Positions 38,701 through 46,593 of a DNA stretch of 62,981 bases are shown in pieces. The position numbers and the translations under genes were made by a program. Positions within the stretch are counted from its first letter, which is position 1, and each line of letters starts with the position of its first letter. The notes beneath the pieces are model-generated. The model did no database searches and was not told the DNA's origin. It saw only the letters and a list, made by a program, of their open reading frames with translations. Location of the stretch: the NCBI RefSeq assembly GCF_903469665.1, contig NZ_CAGKLC010000024.1, positions 1 to 62,981 on the forward strand. Direction: 5' to 3'. The stretch comes from Flavobacterium sp. UGB4466 (GTDB taxonomy: Bacteria > Bacteroidota > Bacteroidia > Flavobacteriales > Flavobacteriaceae).

Positions 38701-41700
38701 ATATCGGAAGATACAGACCGGACGGAAATATTGAATTTTTCGGACGAAGAGATTTTCAGGTCAAAATCAATGGCAGGAGAATAGAATTGGGTGAAATAGA
38801 GAATAAAATATTGCAGATCGCGGAGGTCAAAGAAGCGGTAGTCATTTTAAATAAAAACAACGACCAAAACTATCTTGTAGCCTTTCTAATCATAAACAAT
38901 ACTGTAACAAATGAAGATATAGAGGTGGAAACTGAAAAAATCAGGAGACGCCTTGCACAAAGCGTGCCTGAGTATATGGTTCCTTCAAAGCTGTTTATTG
39001 TGCAGAGTTTTCCGGTGACTTCTAACGGGAAAATTGACCGCAACCAGCTTTTAGCAAAGAGCGATTCCAAAAGTAATTCTGAAAAAGCAATAGTCCTTCC
39101 TTCAACCCCCTATGAAGAAAAGATTCTGGAATTTTGGATGGATACATTGGGAAGAGATAGCTTAGGAATCAATGATAATTTCTTTGAGAATGGTGGACAT
39201 TCTATTTCCGCTATACAGATCATTACAAAAGTCAAGAAAGAATTTCAGGTTGATATCCCGTTAAAGGATCTTTTTGAATATCCAATTCTCGAAGATTTTG
39301 CAAAAAGGATTGACTTTCATAAAAAAGAAAGGCTAAATGTGGTATTGCCAAATCCAGCGAAAAAAAGCAGAAAGAGCAGGTATAAAATATCACCAGTTCA
39401 GTTTGCCGAATGGTACCTGCAAAAATTTAATCCGAACAGTACCTTTTACAACATCGGATTTATACTTGAATTCAATGGTGATCTGAATATTGATGCATTG
39501 TACCAAACAATAGTACATCTTTATGACAGGCATGATATCTTCAGAATAGCATTAGTTGAAGACGATGGCAGACCGTATCAGCTTCTCAGGGAACATACGG
39601 AACTTAATTTTGCTGACTTTCTGATCGATATCAGACAAGAGTCAGAGCAGGAAAATAAGGTGCAGGAAATCATAAAAAAATACAGCAACACCGTTTTCGA
39701 TTTATCCAAACCACCAATCTGTACCGTTAAATTGATCAGGCTGGCGGATGAGAAATACATTTTTACGTTAGAGACGCACCATATTGTCTGGGATCAGATA
39801 TCAACGTTTATTTTCCATAAGGAATTGACTCAGGGCTATAACAATTTAATTGCCACAGGTGATTTTGGTCTTCCGGAATTAAAGGTAAACTATGTCGATT
39901 ACACCGAATGGATTAACGCTTTGATCGATTCGGGACAATTAGAGTCTCAAAGGCAATACTGGTTAGAAAAATACAAAACAATACCGGAACCACTTGAACT
40001 GCCTACAGATTTTCCGAGGCCACTGGTACATTCCTTTAATGGAGACTTTATTTTCAAATCGGTTGATTTAGATTTCAAACAGGAAATAACCGATTTCTGT
40101 AATCAAAATGGGGTCACCTATCAAATCTTTCTAATTTCGGTATTGAACTTATTATTATACAGATTAACCAACCAGGATGATTTTGTAGTGGGAACACCTA
40201 TATGGAACAGAGACAAGGAAAATCTGGAAGATATTATCGGCCTATTTGCATCGGGAATACCGATACGCTGTACGGTAGAGGAAAACTGGTCTTTCAGGAA
40301 ATTAATGGAGCATTCAAAGAAAAGTTCGCTGGATGCTTATGAAAACCATTTGTATCCCTTCAACAAGATTATCGAAGAATTAAATCCGACTACAGATTTT
40401 TCAAGACAAAAAGTAATGTCCGTATTTTTTGGCGTGCAAAATGATGACACCGAATTGACCGAAAGAAATTTTGATGGCATCACCATCAATGACATCACAG
40501 GTCAGTATGATTTAAAAATAAACCATACCTCTGTTTTTGATTTCACGCTTCAGATTGATCACTCACAACATTATATGTGGTATTCATTACGATACAATAC
40601 AGATTTGTTTAAAGCATCAACAGCGCAAAATTTCCTTTCGCGATACGAGCAGTTGATCCGCCAGTGTATAGCAGATCCCGAGCAGAATATTGGAGATTAT
40701 GACATATTGCTGAACGAAGAAAAAACGATCATTAGCAATTTTACTGAGAATACAGATGTTTTTGCTATTGAAGATTACGGTATTCATAACCTGATTGAAG
40801 AAACGGCGGTAAAATATCCTGAGAATGTTGCAGTAGTTGACAACGAACAGCAGCTTACTTATGCCCAAATCAATGCTTTTGCCAATAAAATTTCTCATTA
40901 TCTGATCGAAAAAGGCATTAGGAAAAAAGACAGGGTTGGAGTGCTGATGCAGCGATCTACAGAGTTTATAGCCACAGTATTAGGAATACTTAAAGCAGGT
41001 GCAATTTATGTGCCGCTGGGTAAAGACTATCCTGTACAGCGTATCGAAGAAATTATCAATCAGGCAGAAATTGAAGCAATAGTTACCACTACAGAATGTT
41101 TGTCTCAGACCTTTATGGAGGCCTCTTTTTCGAAACTGTTCATCGATCTGAACACCACAGATCTTTCCGGATTTTCTGAAGATGCTCCAAAAATAAAGGT
41201 AGAAAACCAGGACCTGGCTTATACTATATTTACTTCAGGATCAACAGGAAAGCCAAAGGGTATTAATATCAAACATGTAGGGATAATCAATATTATTAAA
41301 TCTACTACAGAGGCTTTTAATTTCGATGAAAACGAAGCTGTTTTATTTCACACACCTGTAGTCTTCGATGCATCGATTATGGACTTTTTATGGCCATTAG
41401 CCACAGGCGCAAAAATAGTCGTGATGAAAGATGATGATGAAAAAAGTATAAAAGCCTATGAAACCTATATCGAGAAGCATAAGATTACGCATGTGCAGTC
41501 GGTACCTTTGTTATTAGAATCTATTGTGGATGGTCTTGAAAGAAACGAAATTTTAAATCTTCAAAGTCTAAAAAGAATAGCGGTAGGGGGGGCTTTATTG
41601 CAGACCTCATTAAGAAACCGATTTTTTAATGTGCTGGAGTGTAAATTGTATAACTGTTATGGACCAACTGAAACCACTGTAGATTCTACCCGATTTGACT

Positions 41701-43751
41701 GTTCTGAAAGCACTGTTGGTACAGATCAGTTTGTTCCCGTAGGCAAGCCCGTAGCCAATACCAAAATATATGTTTTGGATAAAAAGATGAAAATTTGTCC
41801 GCTTGGTGTTCCGGGGGAATTGTATATATCATCAATAGGTGCAGCTGCCGATTACCTGAACAATCCCGAACAAACTGAAAATGCGTTTGTTGATAATCCA
41901 TTTCAGGATGGATTTAGCAGAAGGCTTTACAAAACAGGAGATAAGGGGATTTATGACGAAGCCGGTAATTTAATCGTATACGGACGACTCGACAATCAGG
42001 TAAAATTGAATGGCAACAGGATTGAGATTGATGAAATAGAATCGGTTCTTTTAAATCATAATGCTATTTTTAATGTTGCCGTACTTGTAAACAAACAAGC
42101 AGCTTACGAACAATTAATTGCTTTTATTGAACCCGAAAAAGGAATCAACAGTTTTGTGACTAAGGATGGCAGAGTGTACACATGGATTACCCTGCACCAA
42201 AACGAAATGATTAGGGAAGACTTCCAGGGCCTTTCCAAAACAGTACCTTTTGAGCCATTATTTTTAGAATCTTTTAAAGATTTTGACCAGATACTTTACG
42301 ACTATCCGGATCTGCAAATAAGGATTAATGACGAAAGCGGTAAAACAATCTGTTGTGTAACAGCGGTTCCTGTTGTTCTGTCAGACGCGACTGCTGTTTC
42401 CAATGATAGTAGCATTTTACTGCGTAGGGTAGAGGAAACAGAATACAACGCCATAGCCATTCTGAATATTTCGACTCTTTCGACATTCAACACTCTGGAA
42501 GAGGATGAGATTTTAAAGTGTTATGCAGAGGTATGCCGTCATTTTGGATATTCTAATCTGATCAGCCTCAAAGCTTCTGCTGAAAGTAAAGATGTTTTTT
42601 TACAAACGGATTATTCCTATTTGCTGAACGAACAATCGGCCGGTAATTATTTGAATGATAATGCAATCAGAATGCATTTGTCTGTGTATTTGCCGCAATA
42701 CATGATTCCGCGAAAAATTATTGTTTTAGATAAAATACCACTAAATGATAATGGAAAAGTTGACAAGAATAAATTAAACAAATTGAAGCTCAATAGCGAT
42801 TTCCTGTCGCCCGAAACCAAATTGACGGTAACAGAGCAAATCATAAAAAGCTTCTTTACAGAAATTTTAGAAAAAGAAATCCAAATTCATTCCAGCTTTT
42901 TTGAATATGGAGGACATTCTATAAACATGATTCAACTGATTTCTAAAATCGAAAAAGAGTTCGGTATAAAATTCCCAATAGTAGAAGTATTCAATCGCCA
43001 ATCTATTTACAGCATAGCGGCCTATGTAGACAAAAATGCAAAGAATAAAGAAGCCGGGATCTACCTGCACAAACTCAGCAGTGGAAGAACAAAGAATATG
43101 GTTTGCATACCTTCTATTAGTACCACGGCATTAGATTTCTTAGAGTTGTCAAAACACCTCGATCATTATAACGTTTATGCGCTTGATTTTTCTTTTTTAG
43201 ATTCCTATAAAGAAATGCATAACAGTTTAAATGACATCGTAGACAGCGCTATAGCAATGATAATGAACAGCGGAATTGAAGGCGAACTTGACCTGCTGGG
43301 GTATTCAGCCGGAGGCTTATTTGCTTATGAACTGCTAAAAAAACTGGAAGATTATAAAGTGGTCAGTAAGTTTATCGTATTGGATATAGTACCACCGCCT
43401 CAGACCGTCAGAATAAACAAAAAAGCAACTGCTTATGAAGACGCTGACGTTGACGCATTCTTAGAATTGGATCAGCTGAATAAATTTACTCCCGATGAAA
43501 GGAAAGTAATTGTAGACCGAATATGGAAATATGCGGAAGTCACTTCGTTTATATCAGGAAACAAAATGATCAATATTCCAACCTATGTCTTTCTGAGTGA
43601 AAATTCCAGTATCGACAAACACAGCATTTGGCAAGCCTTAATCAAAAGTAAAATCAATCTGATCAGGCTTGAAGGGGGGCATTATGAAATACTCCAAAAA
43701 GATAAAATACAAAAAAACACCCAAATTATAACAAATCAAATAGAGAAATAA
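32727..43751 (+). CDS. NRPS2: halfC-A-T-C-A(MT)-T-C-A(insert)-T-TE
   Basis: A 3,674-residue terminating synthetase. A half-C start (about 1-265) without HHxxxDG is followed by A1 (FTSGSTG near 416, atypical NTWGATE at 563), T (Ser 821), C (HHIISDS at 1010), A2 (YTSGSTG near 1757) interrupted at about 1450-1745 by a methyltransferase (VLEIGCSSG at 1533), T (Ser 2159), C (HHIVWDQ at 2351), A3 (FTSGSTG near 2834), T (Ser 3398) and a thioesterase (GYSAGG, Ser 3527). A1 and A2 pockets hold acidic residues at positions equivalent to GrsA 278 and 331; A2 reads DIWELTADDK, fitting a diamino acid. A3 carries an unknown insertion at about 3140-3315. A1 is the candidate for beta-lysine or beta-homoarginine and A2 for N-methylated diaminopropionate. 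Confidence 0.95.
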   Translation: MENTNTTLDTVLTLTSAKFLKQEKYWSERIAQIAEKTHLVFTNNTTVSDDFEKEEYVFSMDEPISEKIFSLAKGNDLSVYVILDAVLKIMLYNYLDQDTITTISSVLEENADEETLNDSVYISGEIDAANSFKEFVMQLSETVELSYENQDYPRNVLAEKISGNSNDLSNVWHVFEPIHGRAESTGDDVVFTFEKNGNVLQGKIEANPAAVPGIYLKQMGIHFLNVARVVISNPEILLQDISLFSDSEIKYYEDGWNPPVSLAALSADTIHAVFESQADSNPDNLFAIDSQSQLTYRQVNERSNRLAHYLLEKNDLKNAVIGIYLERSNDLIISILAILKAGGTFFMIDPTLPADRIEVMLAEVKVPIIISKAPYSNAVAHESRTIVDLDHLSLEHYPVTNSKATAGPKDPAYLMFTSGSTGNPKAVLILHESFVSRMSWLTNQYNLTDRDVTIQKTPLSFDPSICEMFRGVASGAKIYFLPNGEEKNPEAILEAVSTYKVTTMDFVPSMLAVFLDYINTFENHIEKLATLRWIFTGAEALSSRVVNSFNDTLFATNGTRLINTWGATEVTVDVTYYDCSVFPYELKKVSVGKPIENARLYLLNKHKKFTPMGMIGELYVAGIYVSNGYYNAEELNAEKFVTIENFGTTRFYKTGDFARWQPDGNLDFIGRKDNQLKVRGIRIESADIEYQILKLNAVSQAFVTVIQDPKTENDYLACYIVPKNNSEPIKAATIKEELKTKLPEYYMPDYFFFLDSFPLTANEKIDTAKLPKIINAKDSLTSEYEAPGTDLERSITLIWQELLNLEKVGVNDLFFDIGGHSLNAVSLISLLHKKLSIKIEIKDIFKYSTIRSLASFIEENKLDSAYYEIPKISKKKYYKTTSSQKRLWSLSKFDEASVAYNVPVAAELKGELNIDYLKKACAALIERHEILRTAFVLLDDEIVQNVLPFSPEFSALEYLDYSKANNGEAKINSYIEDFIQHKFDLEKGPLIQLSLLKKADEDYLLLICMHHIISDSWSLKIIMKDILSYYNAFSAQIPVNLAPLEIQNKDYAEWENSNIDLKERAYWSQKLEGDLLKIDLPSFSERPKTQTYNGTYVVYTLPSNSTKNLQALGKEYNATLFMTAMSLFNYIFYKYTGNTDIILGTVIANREKLSLQDQIGFYINTLVIRTQFDRDGKFSDLISLTKNNIIEAFEHKDYPFDELVNDINIKRDLGRSPVFDVLIETQNYANTISSDDNLSAESVEVNVIKADNKTAICDLNIMLVEQANGEIIFNARYNTDVYESEHIERLFTHFNYLLDQVGIDSDKNLSDYDLLIEEDKKRISQFNKTDKFVPQKTIPNYIKEHSQTNPDLCAILYNGVQTSYGELHKESSQIANFLSLNTDNKLIGVLMKRSPEIVKTITGVWKAGMTYLPFDPTYPYQRIKKLINDAGLEMLVIDTNFVKEALLLQWDCPGLKSIFCVNSENIFLEAESKNASMNRDLWEYVAERSTDDITAGGWLNSYTGKPFSREEMNEYRENARFKISQEINTKSKVLEIGCSSGITMFAIAPLVREYHGVDLSANVLKNNEATIKELELENIQQHNLFAHEIDQIQTGDFDLIVINSVIQNFHGYNYLLDVLEKCFALLGNHGKIFIGDIMDNDKKESLITSLQDYKEANNNERVKLEWDEEFFVERYFFDDLKFKYNFISEVLHTDKIGSIENELYSFRYDTLISLDKSQTNTAGGVQKRYQYDKRSLKKENDTYSDLSNLDEAAYIIYTSGSTGEPKGAILHHLGMMNHIYAKIDDLEITADSVVAQNASQGFDISIWQFFAALVQGGSIVIYDDDTITNPENLLYHLTSDQVSILEVVPSYLSLLYNSAENNGFKELEHLKYLLVTGETVHHALISKWFDAFPNIPIVNAYGPTETSDDITHYIMKECPQGPNILIGKTLQNFRIYIIDDSFQQVPIGVRGEIVVSGIGVGYGYLNNPQKTSEVFLDDPFQSSKVPMYRTGDIGRYRPDGNIEFFGRRDFQVKINGRRIELGEIENKILQIAEVKEAVVILNKNNDQNYLVAFLIINNTVTNEDIEVETEKIRRRLAQSVPEYMVPSKLFIVQSFPVTSNGKIDRNQLLAKSDSKSNSEKAIVLPSTPYEEKILEFWMDTLGRDSLGINDNFFENGGHSISAIQIITKVKKEFQVDIPLKDLFEYPILEDFAKRIDFHKKERLNVVLPNPAKKSRKSRYKISPVQFAEWYLQKFNPNSTFYNIGFILEFNGDLNIDALYQTIVHLYDRHDIFRIALVEDDGRPYQLLREHTELNFADFLIDIRQESEQENKVQEIIKKYSNTVFDLSKPPICTVKLIRLADEKYIFTLETHHIVWDQISTFIFHKELTQGYNNLIATGDFGLPELKVNYVDYTEWINALIDSGQLESQRQYWLEKYKTIPEPLELPTDFPRPLVHSFNGDFIFKSVDLDFKQEITDFCNQNGVTYQIFLISVLNLLLYRLTNQDDFVVGTPIWNRDKENLEDIIGLFASGIPIRCTVEENWSFRKLMEHSKKSSLDAYENHLYPFNKIIEELNPTTDFSRQKVMSVFFGVQNDDTELTERNFDGITINDITGQYDLKINHTSVFDFTLQIDHSQHYMWYSLRYNTDLFKASTAQNFLSRYEQLIRQCIADPEQNIGDYDILLNEEKTIISNFTENTDVFAIEDYGIHNLIEETAVKYPENVAVVDNEQQLTYAQINAFANKISHYLIEKGIRKKDRVGVLMQRSTEFIATVLGILKAGAIYVPLGKDYPVQRIEEIINQAEIEAIVTTTECLSQTFMEASFSKLFIDLNTTDLSGFSEDAPKIKVENQDLAYTIFTSGSTGKPKGINIKHVGIINIIKSTTEAFNFDENEAVLFHTPVVFDASIMDFLWPLATGAKIVVMKDDDEKSIKAYETYIEKHKITHVQSVPLLLESIVDGLERNEILNLQSLKRIAVGGALLQTSLRNRFFNVLECKLYNCYGPTETTVDSTRFDCSESTVGTDQFVPVGKPVANTKIYVLDKKMKICPLGVPGELYISSIGAAADYLNNPEQTENAFVDNPFQDGFSRRLYKTGDKGIYDEAGNLIVYGRLDNQVKLNGNRIEIDEIESVLLNHNAIFNVAVLVNKQAAYEQLIAFIEPEKGINSFVTKDGRVYTWITLHQNEMIREDFQGLSKTVPFEPLFLESFKDFDQILYDYPDLQIRINDESGKTICCVTAVPVVLSDATAVSNDSSILLRRVEETEYNAIAILNISTLSTFNTLEEDEILKCYAEVCRHFGYSNLISLKASAESKDVFLQTDYSYLLNEQSAGNYLNDNAIRMHLSVYLPQYMIPRKIIVLDKIPLNDNGKVDKNKLNKLKLNSDFLSPETKLTVTEQIIKSFFTEILEKEIQIHSSFFEYGGHSINMIQLISKIEKEFGIKFPIVEVFNRQSIYSIAAYVDKNAKNKEAGIYLHKLSSGRTKNMVCIPSISTTALDFLELSKHLDHYNVYALDFSFLDSYKEMHNSLNDIVDSAIAMIMNSGIEGELDLLGYSAGGLFAYELLKKLEDYKVVSKFIVLDIVPPPQTVRINKKATAYEDADVDAFLELDQLNKFTPDERKVIVDRIWKYAEVTSFISGNKMINIPTYVFLSENSSIDKHSIWQALIKSKINLIRLEGGHYEILQKDKIQKNTQIITNQIEK

Positions 43752-43765
43752 AAAGATACAAAATT

Positions 43766-45481
43766 ATGAGAAATATTATTTTAGGAATAAATTGTGTATA
43801 CCATGAATCAGCGGCATGCTTGATAATTGATAACAAAGTAGTGGCGGCTATTGAAGAAGAAAGACTCTCAAGAGTCAAACATGCAAAAGAATCAAAAATT
43901 GACAATCCGGATGAACTGCCAATTCTTGCGATAAACAAATGTCTCGAGATGGGGGGGATAAGTTTAGAAGATGTTTCTTTAATAGGGTTTTCATTTAAAC
44001 CTGAAAGAAGATTAGAAAACATCCCTTCAGAAGATCGTTTCGTACCAAACAACTGGGGTTGTGAGGATGGCGAAAAGTTATTCTATGATAAATTAACACA
44101 AATTCCTCAAAAACTTCAGGAAATGGGGTTCAAAGGACAGTTTAGCTTTATCGAACATGCGATAGCGCATTGTGCATCAGCATACTATCCCTCTCCGTTT
44201 AGTGATGCGGCCATACTTTCTATTGATGGAATCGGCGAATTTGAATCGACCACCCTTGCCTACGGACATGGTAAAAATATTGATGTAGTACAACAAATTG
44301 CCTATCCTAATTCAATTGGGTTTTTATGGGAGAAAATTTCTAAATTTTTAGGCTTTTCAGAATACGATGCGTGTAAAGTAATGAGCGTAGCGTCGTTCGG
44401 AAATCCTTTAACATTCGAAGAGGAATTCAGTAAGATAATTTCCATCAATGATCAAACTATTTTTGAACTGGACAATGAGGTACTGTGCTTCAGAGTTGAA
44501 GATTATTCTAAGTTAGAAAAGTTATTCAACATTAAAAAAAGAGAAACATTAGATGAATTAGAAGAGGTACACAAGGATATTGCTGCTGCTCTGCAAAAGT
44601 GGACAACCGATATTATTGTAAAAGTTACCGACAGGCTTTTTGAAGAAACAAAATCTGAAAATCTTTGTGTTGCGGGTGGTGTAGCTTTAAACTGTGTTGC
44701 CAACACCATAGCTTTTGAAAATAGTAAATTCAAAAACATTTTTATACAGCCGGCAGCAAATGATGCGGGAACGGCATTGGGAGCGGCTTTAAAACTAAAT
44801 ATAGAATCAGAAGGTAATTTAGAAGGATTGGTTTTGGACAATACGTTCTTAGGGCCTTCATTTACAACCGAAGAAATACACAATGAAATGTCCAAGAGAA
44901 ATCTGGTGTATTCACATGTGGAAGACATAGAAGTGAAAGCTGCAGAACTTATTAAAGCAGGTAATATTATTGGATGGTTTCAGGGAGCAATGGAATTTGG
45001 ACCCCGGGCGCTTGGAAACAGAAGCCTTTTGGCAGATCCGAGAAATTTCCATATGATTAAAAAACTCAATTCAATAGTAAAACACCGGGAAGATCACAGA
45101 CCATTTTGCCCAAGTGTTTTGTCGGAAGAAACAGAAAACTGGTTTGACATTAAAAAAAGCACACCTGTATCCGAGTACATGCTTATGGCTTATCCGGCTT
45201 TAACCAATAAAAAAGAACTTATACCGGCAGTAGTGCATGTTGACGGGACTTCGAGAATACAGGCGGTTAATCAGAAAACCAATCCAAAATATCATGGGTT
45301 AATATCAGAATTCTATAAACTAACTGGTATCCCAATGGTTTTAAACACTTCTTTTAACGATAGGGAACCAATTGTTTGTACTCCTGAGGATGCGATAAAA
45401 ACTTTTTTGAAATCCAATATTGATTATTTGGTTATGGGGAATTTTATTTTAAACAAACAGGATAATCTGGAAAAAGTGTAA
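43766..45481 (+). CDS. Carbamoyltransferase (NodU/CmcH/TobZ family)
   Basis: This 571-residue enzyme of the NodU/CmcH family makes carbamoyl-adenylate from carbamoyl phosphate and ATP and passes the carbamoyl group to an acceptor. Family features include the N-terminal GINCVYHESAACLI with His 13, the EHAIAHCASAYYPSPF metal-binding His pair (131, 135), SIDGIGE, the C-terminal VAGGVALNC, and FQGAMEFGPRALGNRSLLA. Relatives act on antibiotics, including VioL, which builds the ureido group in viomycin. It starts 14 bp after NRPS2 and so belongs to the same operon. The likely acceptor is a guanidine or amine of the peptide, giving an amidinourea or ureido group. Confidence 0.93.
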   Translation: MRNIILGINCVYHESAACLIIDNKVVAAIEEERLSRVKHAKESKIDNPDELPILAINKCLEMGGISLEDVSLIGFSFKPERRLENIPSEDRFVPNNWGCEDGEKLFYDKLTQIPQKLQEMGFKGQFSFIEHAIAHCASAYYPSPFSDAAILSIDGIGEFESTTLAYGHGKNIDVVQQIAYPNSIGFLWEKISKFLGFSEYDACKVMSVASFGNPLTFEEEFSKIISINDQTIFELDNEVLCFRVEDYSKLEKLFNIKKRETLDELEEVHKDIAAALQKWTTDIIVKVTDRLFEETKSENLCVAGGVALNCVANTIAFENSKFKNIFIQPAANDAGTALGAALKLNIESEGNLEGLVLDNTFLGPSFTTEEIHNEMSKRNLVYSHVEDIEVKAAELIKAGNIIGWFQGAMEFGPRALGNRSLLADPRNFHMIKKLNSIVKHREDHRPFCPSVLSEETENWFDIKKSTPVSEYMLMAYPALTNKKELIPAVVHVDGTSRIQAVNQKTNPKYHGLISEFYKLTGIPMVLNTSFNDREPIVCTPEDAIKTFLKSNIDYLVMGNFILNKQDNLEKV

Positions 45482-45535
45482 TCTTTTTGATGCTGAGAAT
45501 AAAAATTTTGAAAAAGATTCCACAACTATTGAATG

Positions 45536-45543
45536 TATCTTTG
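45536..45543 (+). promoter_or_regulatory. Promoter -7 element of the leader RNA
   Basis: TATCTTTG matches the Bacteroidota -7 consensus TAnnTTTG exactly, about 260 bp before the methyltransferase gene. An upstream TTTTG at 45506-45510 is about 25 bp away, slightly farther than usual for the -33 box. A start here would place all three hairpins in the transcript. Confidence 0.5.
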
Positions 45544-45708
45544 TAGGGCTATGCGTCTATTGCAGAAGTAGTTAATCGTGTTGGTGGAACTCGGGTACTG
45601 CTTTAAAAGAAGCGATGAGATAAGTGAAAGCAGTACAGCGATACTACTATTGATAACGAATTAATAGTCAATAGTGGAAATCCGTATTCAGAAAAAAAAT
45701 CACAGAAG

Positions 45709-45746
45709 AAGTACTGGCGTTAAACCATTATTTTTCGCCAGTGCTT
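45709..45746 (+). terminator. Conditional terminator hairpin in the leader
   Basis: The 11-bp stem (one G-T pair) AAGTACTGGCG / CGCCAGTGCTT has a 16-base loop and is followed by TTAAA. Its 5' arm contains GTACTG, which can pair instead with CAGTAC at 45631-45636. The U-tract is short, so termination may be partial. Confidence 0.5.
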
Positions 45747-45798
45747 TTAAAGGAATGTTTAAAAAAGAACTCCTAATAATCAAAAAATTATACACAAG

Positions 45799-46590
45799 AT
45801 GGATTATAAAAAATATACCGAAGCAAACAGGATTGCATGGAATGAGGTGAACCCGATACATCAGGATTTTAAAAAGAGATATAAAAGCAAATTCACTTTA
45901 GAGGACTTTAGTACTTTGGATGAGAACCTTCTGGAAGTATTAAATAAAATAACATTCCAAAACAAATCGATACTTCAGCTGTGTTGTAACGACGGTGAAG
46001 AACTGATCTCATTAAAAAAAATGAATGCCGGCAAATGTGTCGGTATCGATATCTCTGACGAAGCGATCGATTCGGCACGTTTTCTAAACGACCAACTGGG
46101 TCTTGACTGTACATTCCATGTTTATGATGTTTATGAAATGGACGAGATTATAGAAAGCGAAAAATTTGATATCGTATTAATGACAGTAGGTGCCCTGGTC
46201 TGGCTGCCCGATTTGAATCAGATCATCAAAAAAATCTCAAAAGTATTATCTCCTGAAGGATTTCTGGTGATTCAGGAACAACATCCTTTTAGCTGGCTTA
46301 TCGATGAGGATATGAAACTTTCGGAAGAAGAAAATTATTTTAGAAAAGAACCATTAAAAGAGGAAGGTGGCCTGGATTATTTAGGAAAAACAGAATATAC
46401 AGGAAGCGCAAACTATAGTTTTAATTATACGTTCTCCGACCTATTCAATGCCATTGCTGATAATGGGCTGTCACTTTACAAATTATTTGAATATGCTAAT
46501 GATATATCAAATTTAAAAGAAGACCTGGAACAAAAAGAACTTTCCTATCCGTTGTCTTATATCTGCATTGCAAAAAAACACAAAACCTAA
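45799..46590 (+). CDS. Class I SAM-dependent methyltransferase
   Basis: This 263-residue free-standing methyltransferase has motif I at about residues 58-67 (ILQLCCNDGE, where the usual glycines are partly replaced), an acidic residue after strand 2 in CVGIDISDEAID, and a post-core FDIVLMTVGALVWL. The N-terminal extension (MDYKKYTEANRIAWNEVNPIH) is typical of small-molecule methyltransferases. It is the first gene after the structured leader and sits 3 bp before the SbnA-like gene, so it should be co-expressed with diaminopropionate synthesis. It may methylate the peptide or a precursor. A second methyltransferase domain is embedded in NRPS2, so which one makes a given methyl group is open. 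Confidence 0.88.
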   Translation: MDYKKYTEANRIAWNEVNPIHQDFKKRYKSKFTLEDFSTLDENLLEVLNKITFQNKSILQLCCNDGEELISLKKMNAGKCVGIDISDEAIDSARFLNDQLGLDCTFHVYDVYEMDEIIESEKFDIVLMTVGALVWLPDLNQIIKKISKVLSPEGFLVIQEQHPFSWLIDEDMKLSEEENYFRKEPLKEEGGLDYLGKTEYTGSANYSFNYTFSDLFNAIADNGLSLYKLFEYANDISNLKEDLEQKELSYPLSYICIAKKHKT

Positions 46591-46593
46591 TCG

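Larger units (their letters stand above)
45482..45798 (+). promoter_or_regulatory. Structured leader with three hairpins and alternative pairing
   Basis: This 317-bp region has no coding frame but is rich in inverted repeats. Hairpin I: GTACTGCTTT (45595-45604) with AAAGCAGTAC (45627-45636). Hairpin II: ACTATTGA (45646-45653) with TCAATAGT (45668-45675). Hairpin III: AAGTACTGGCG (45709-45719) with CGCCAGTGCTT (45736-45746), then T-rich. CAGTAC of hairpin I can also pair with GTACTG of hairpin III, so the two are mutually exclusive. This is an attenuator or riboswitch layout before the diaminopropionate genes. No known riboswitch class is recognised. Confidence 0.6.
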
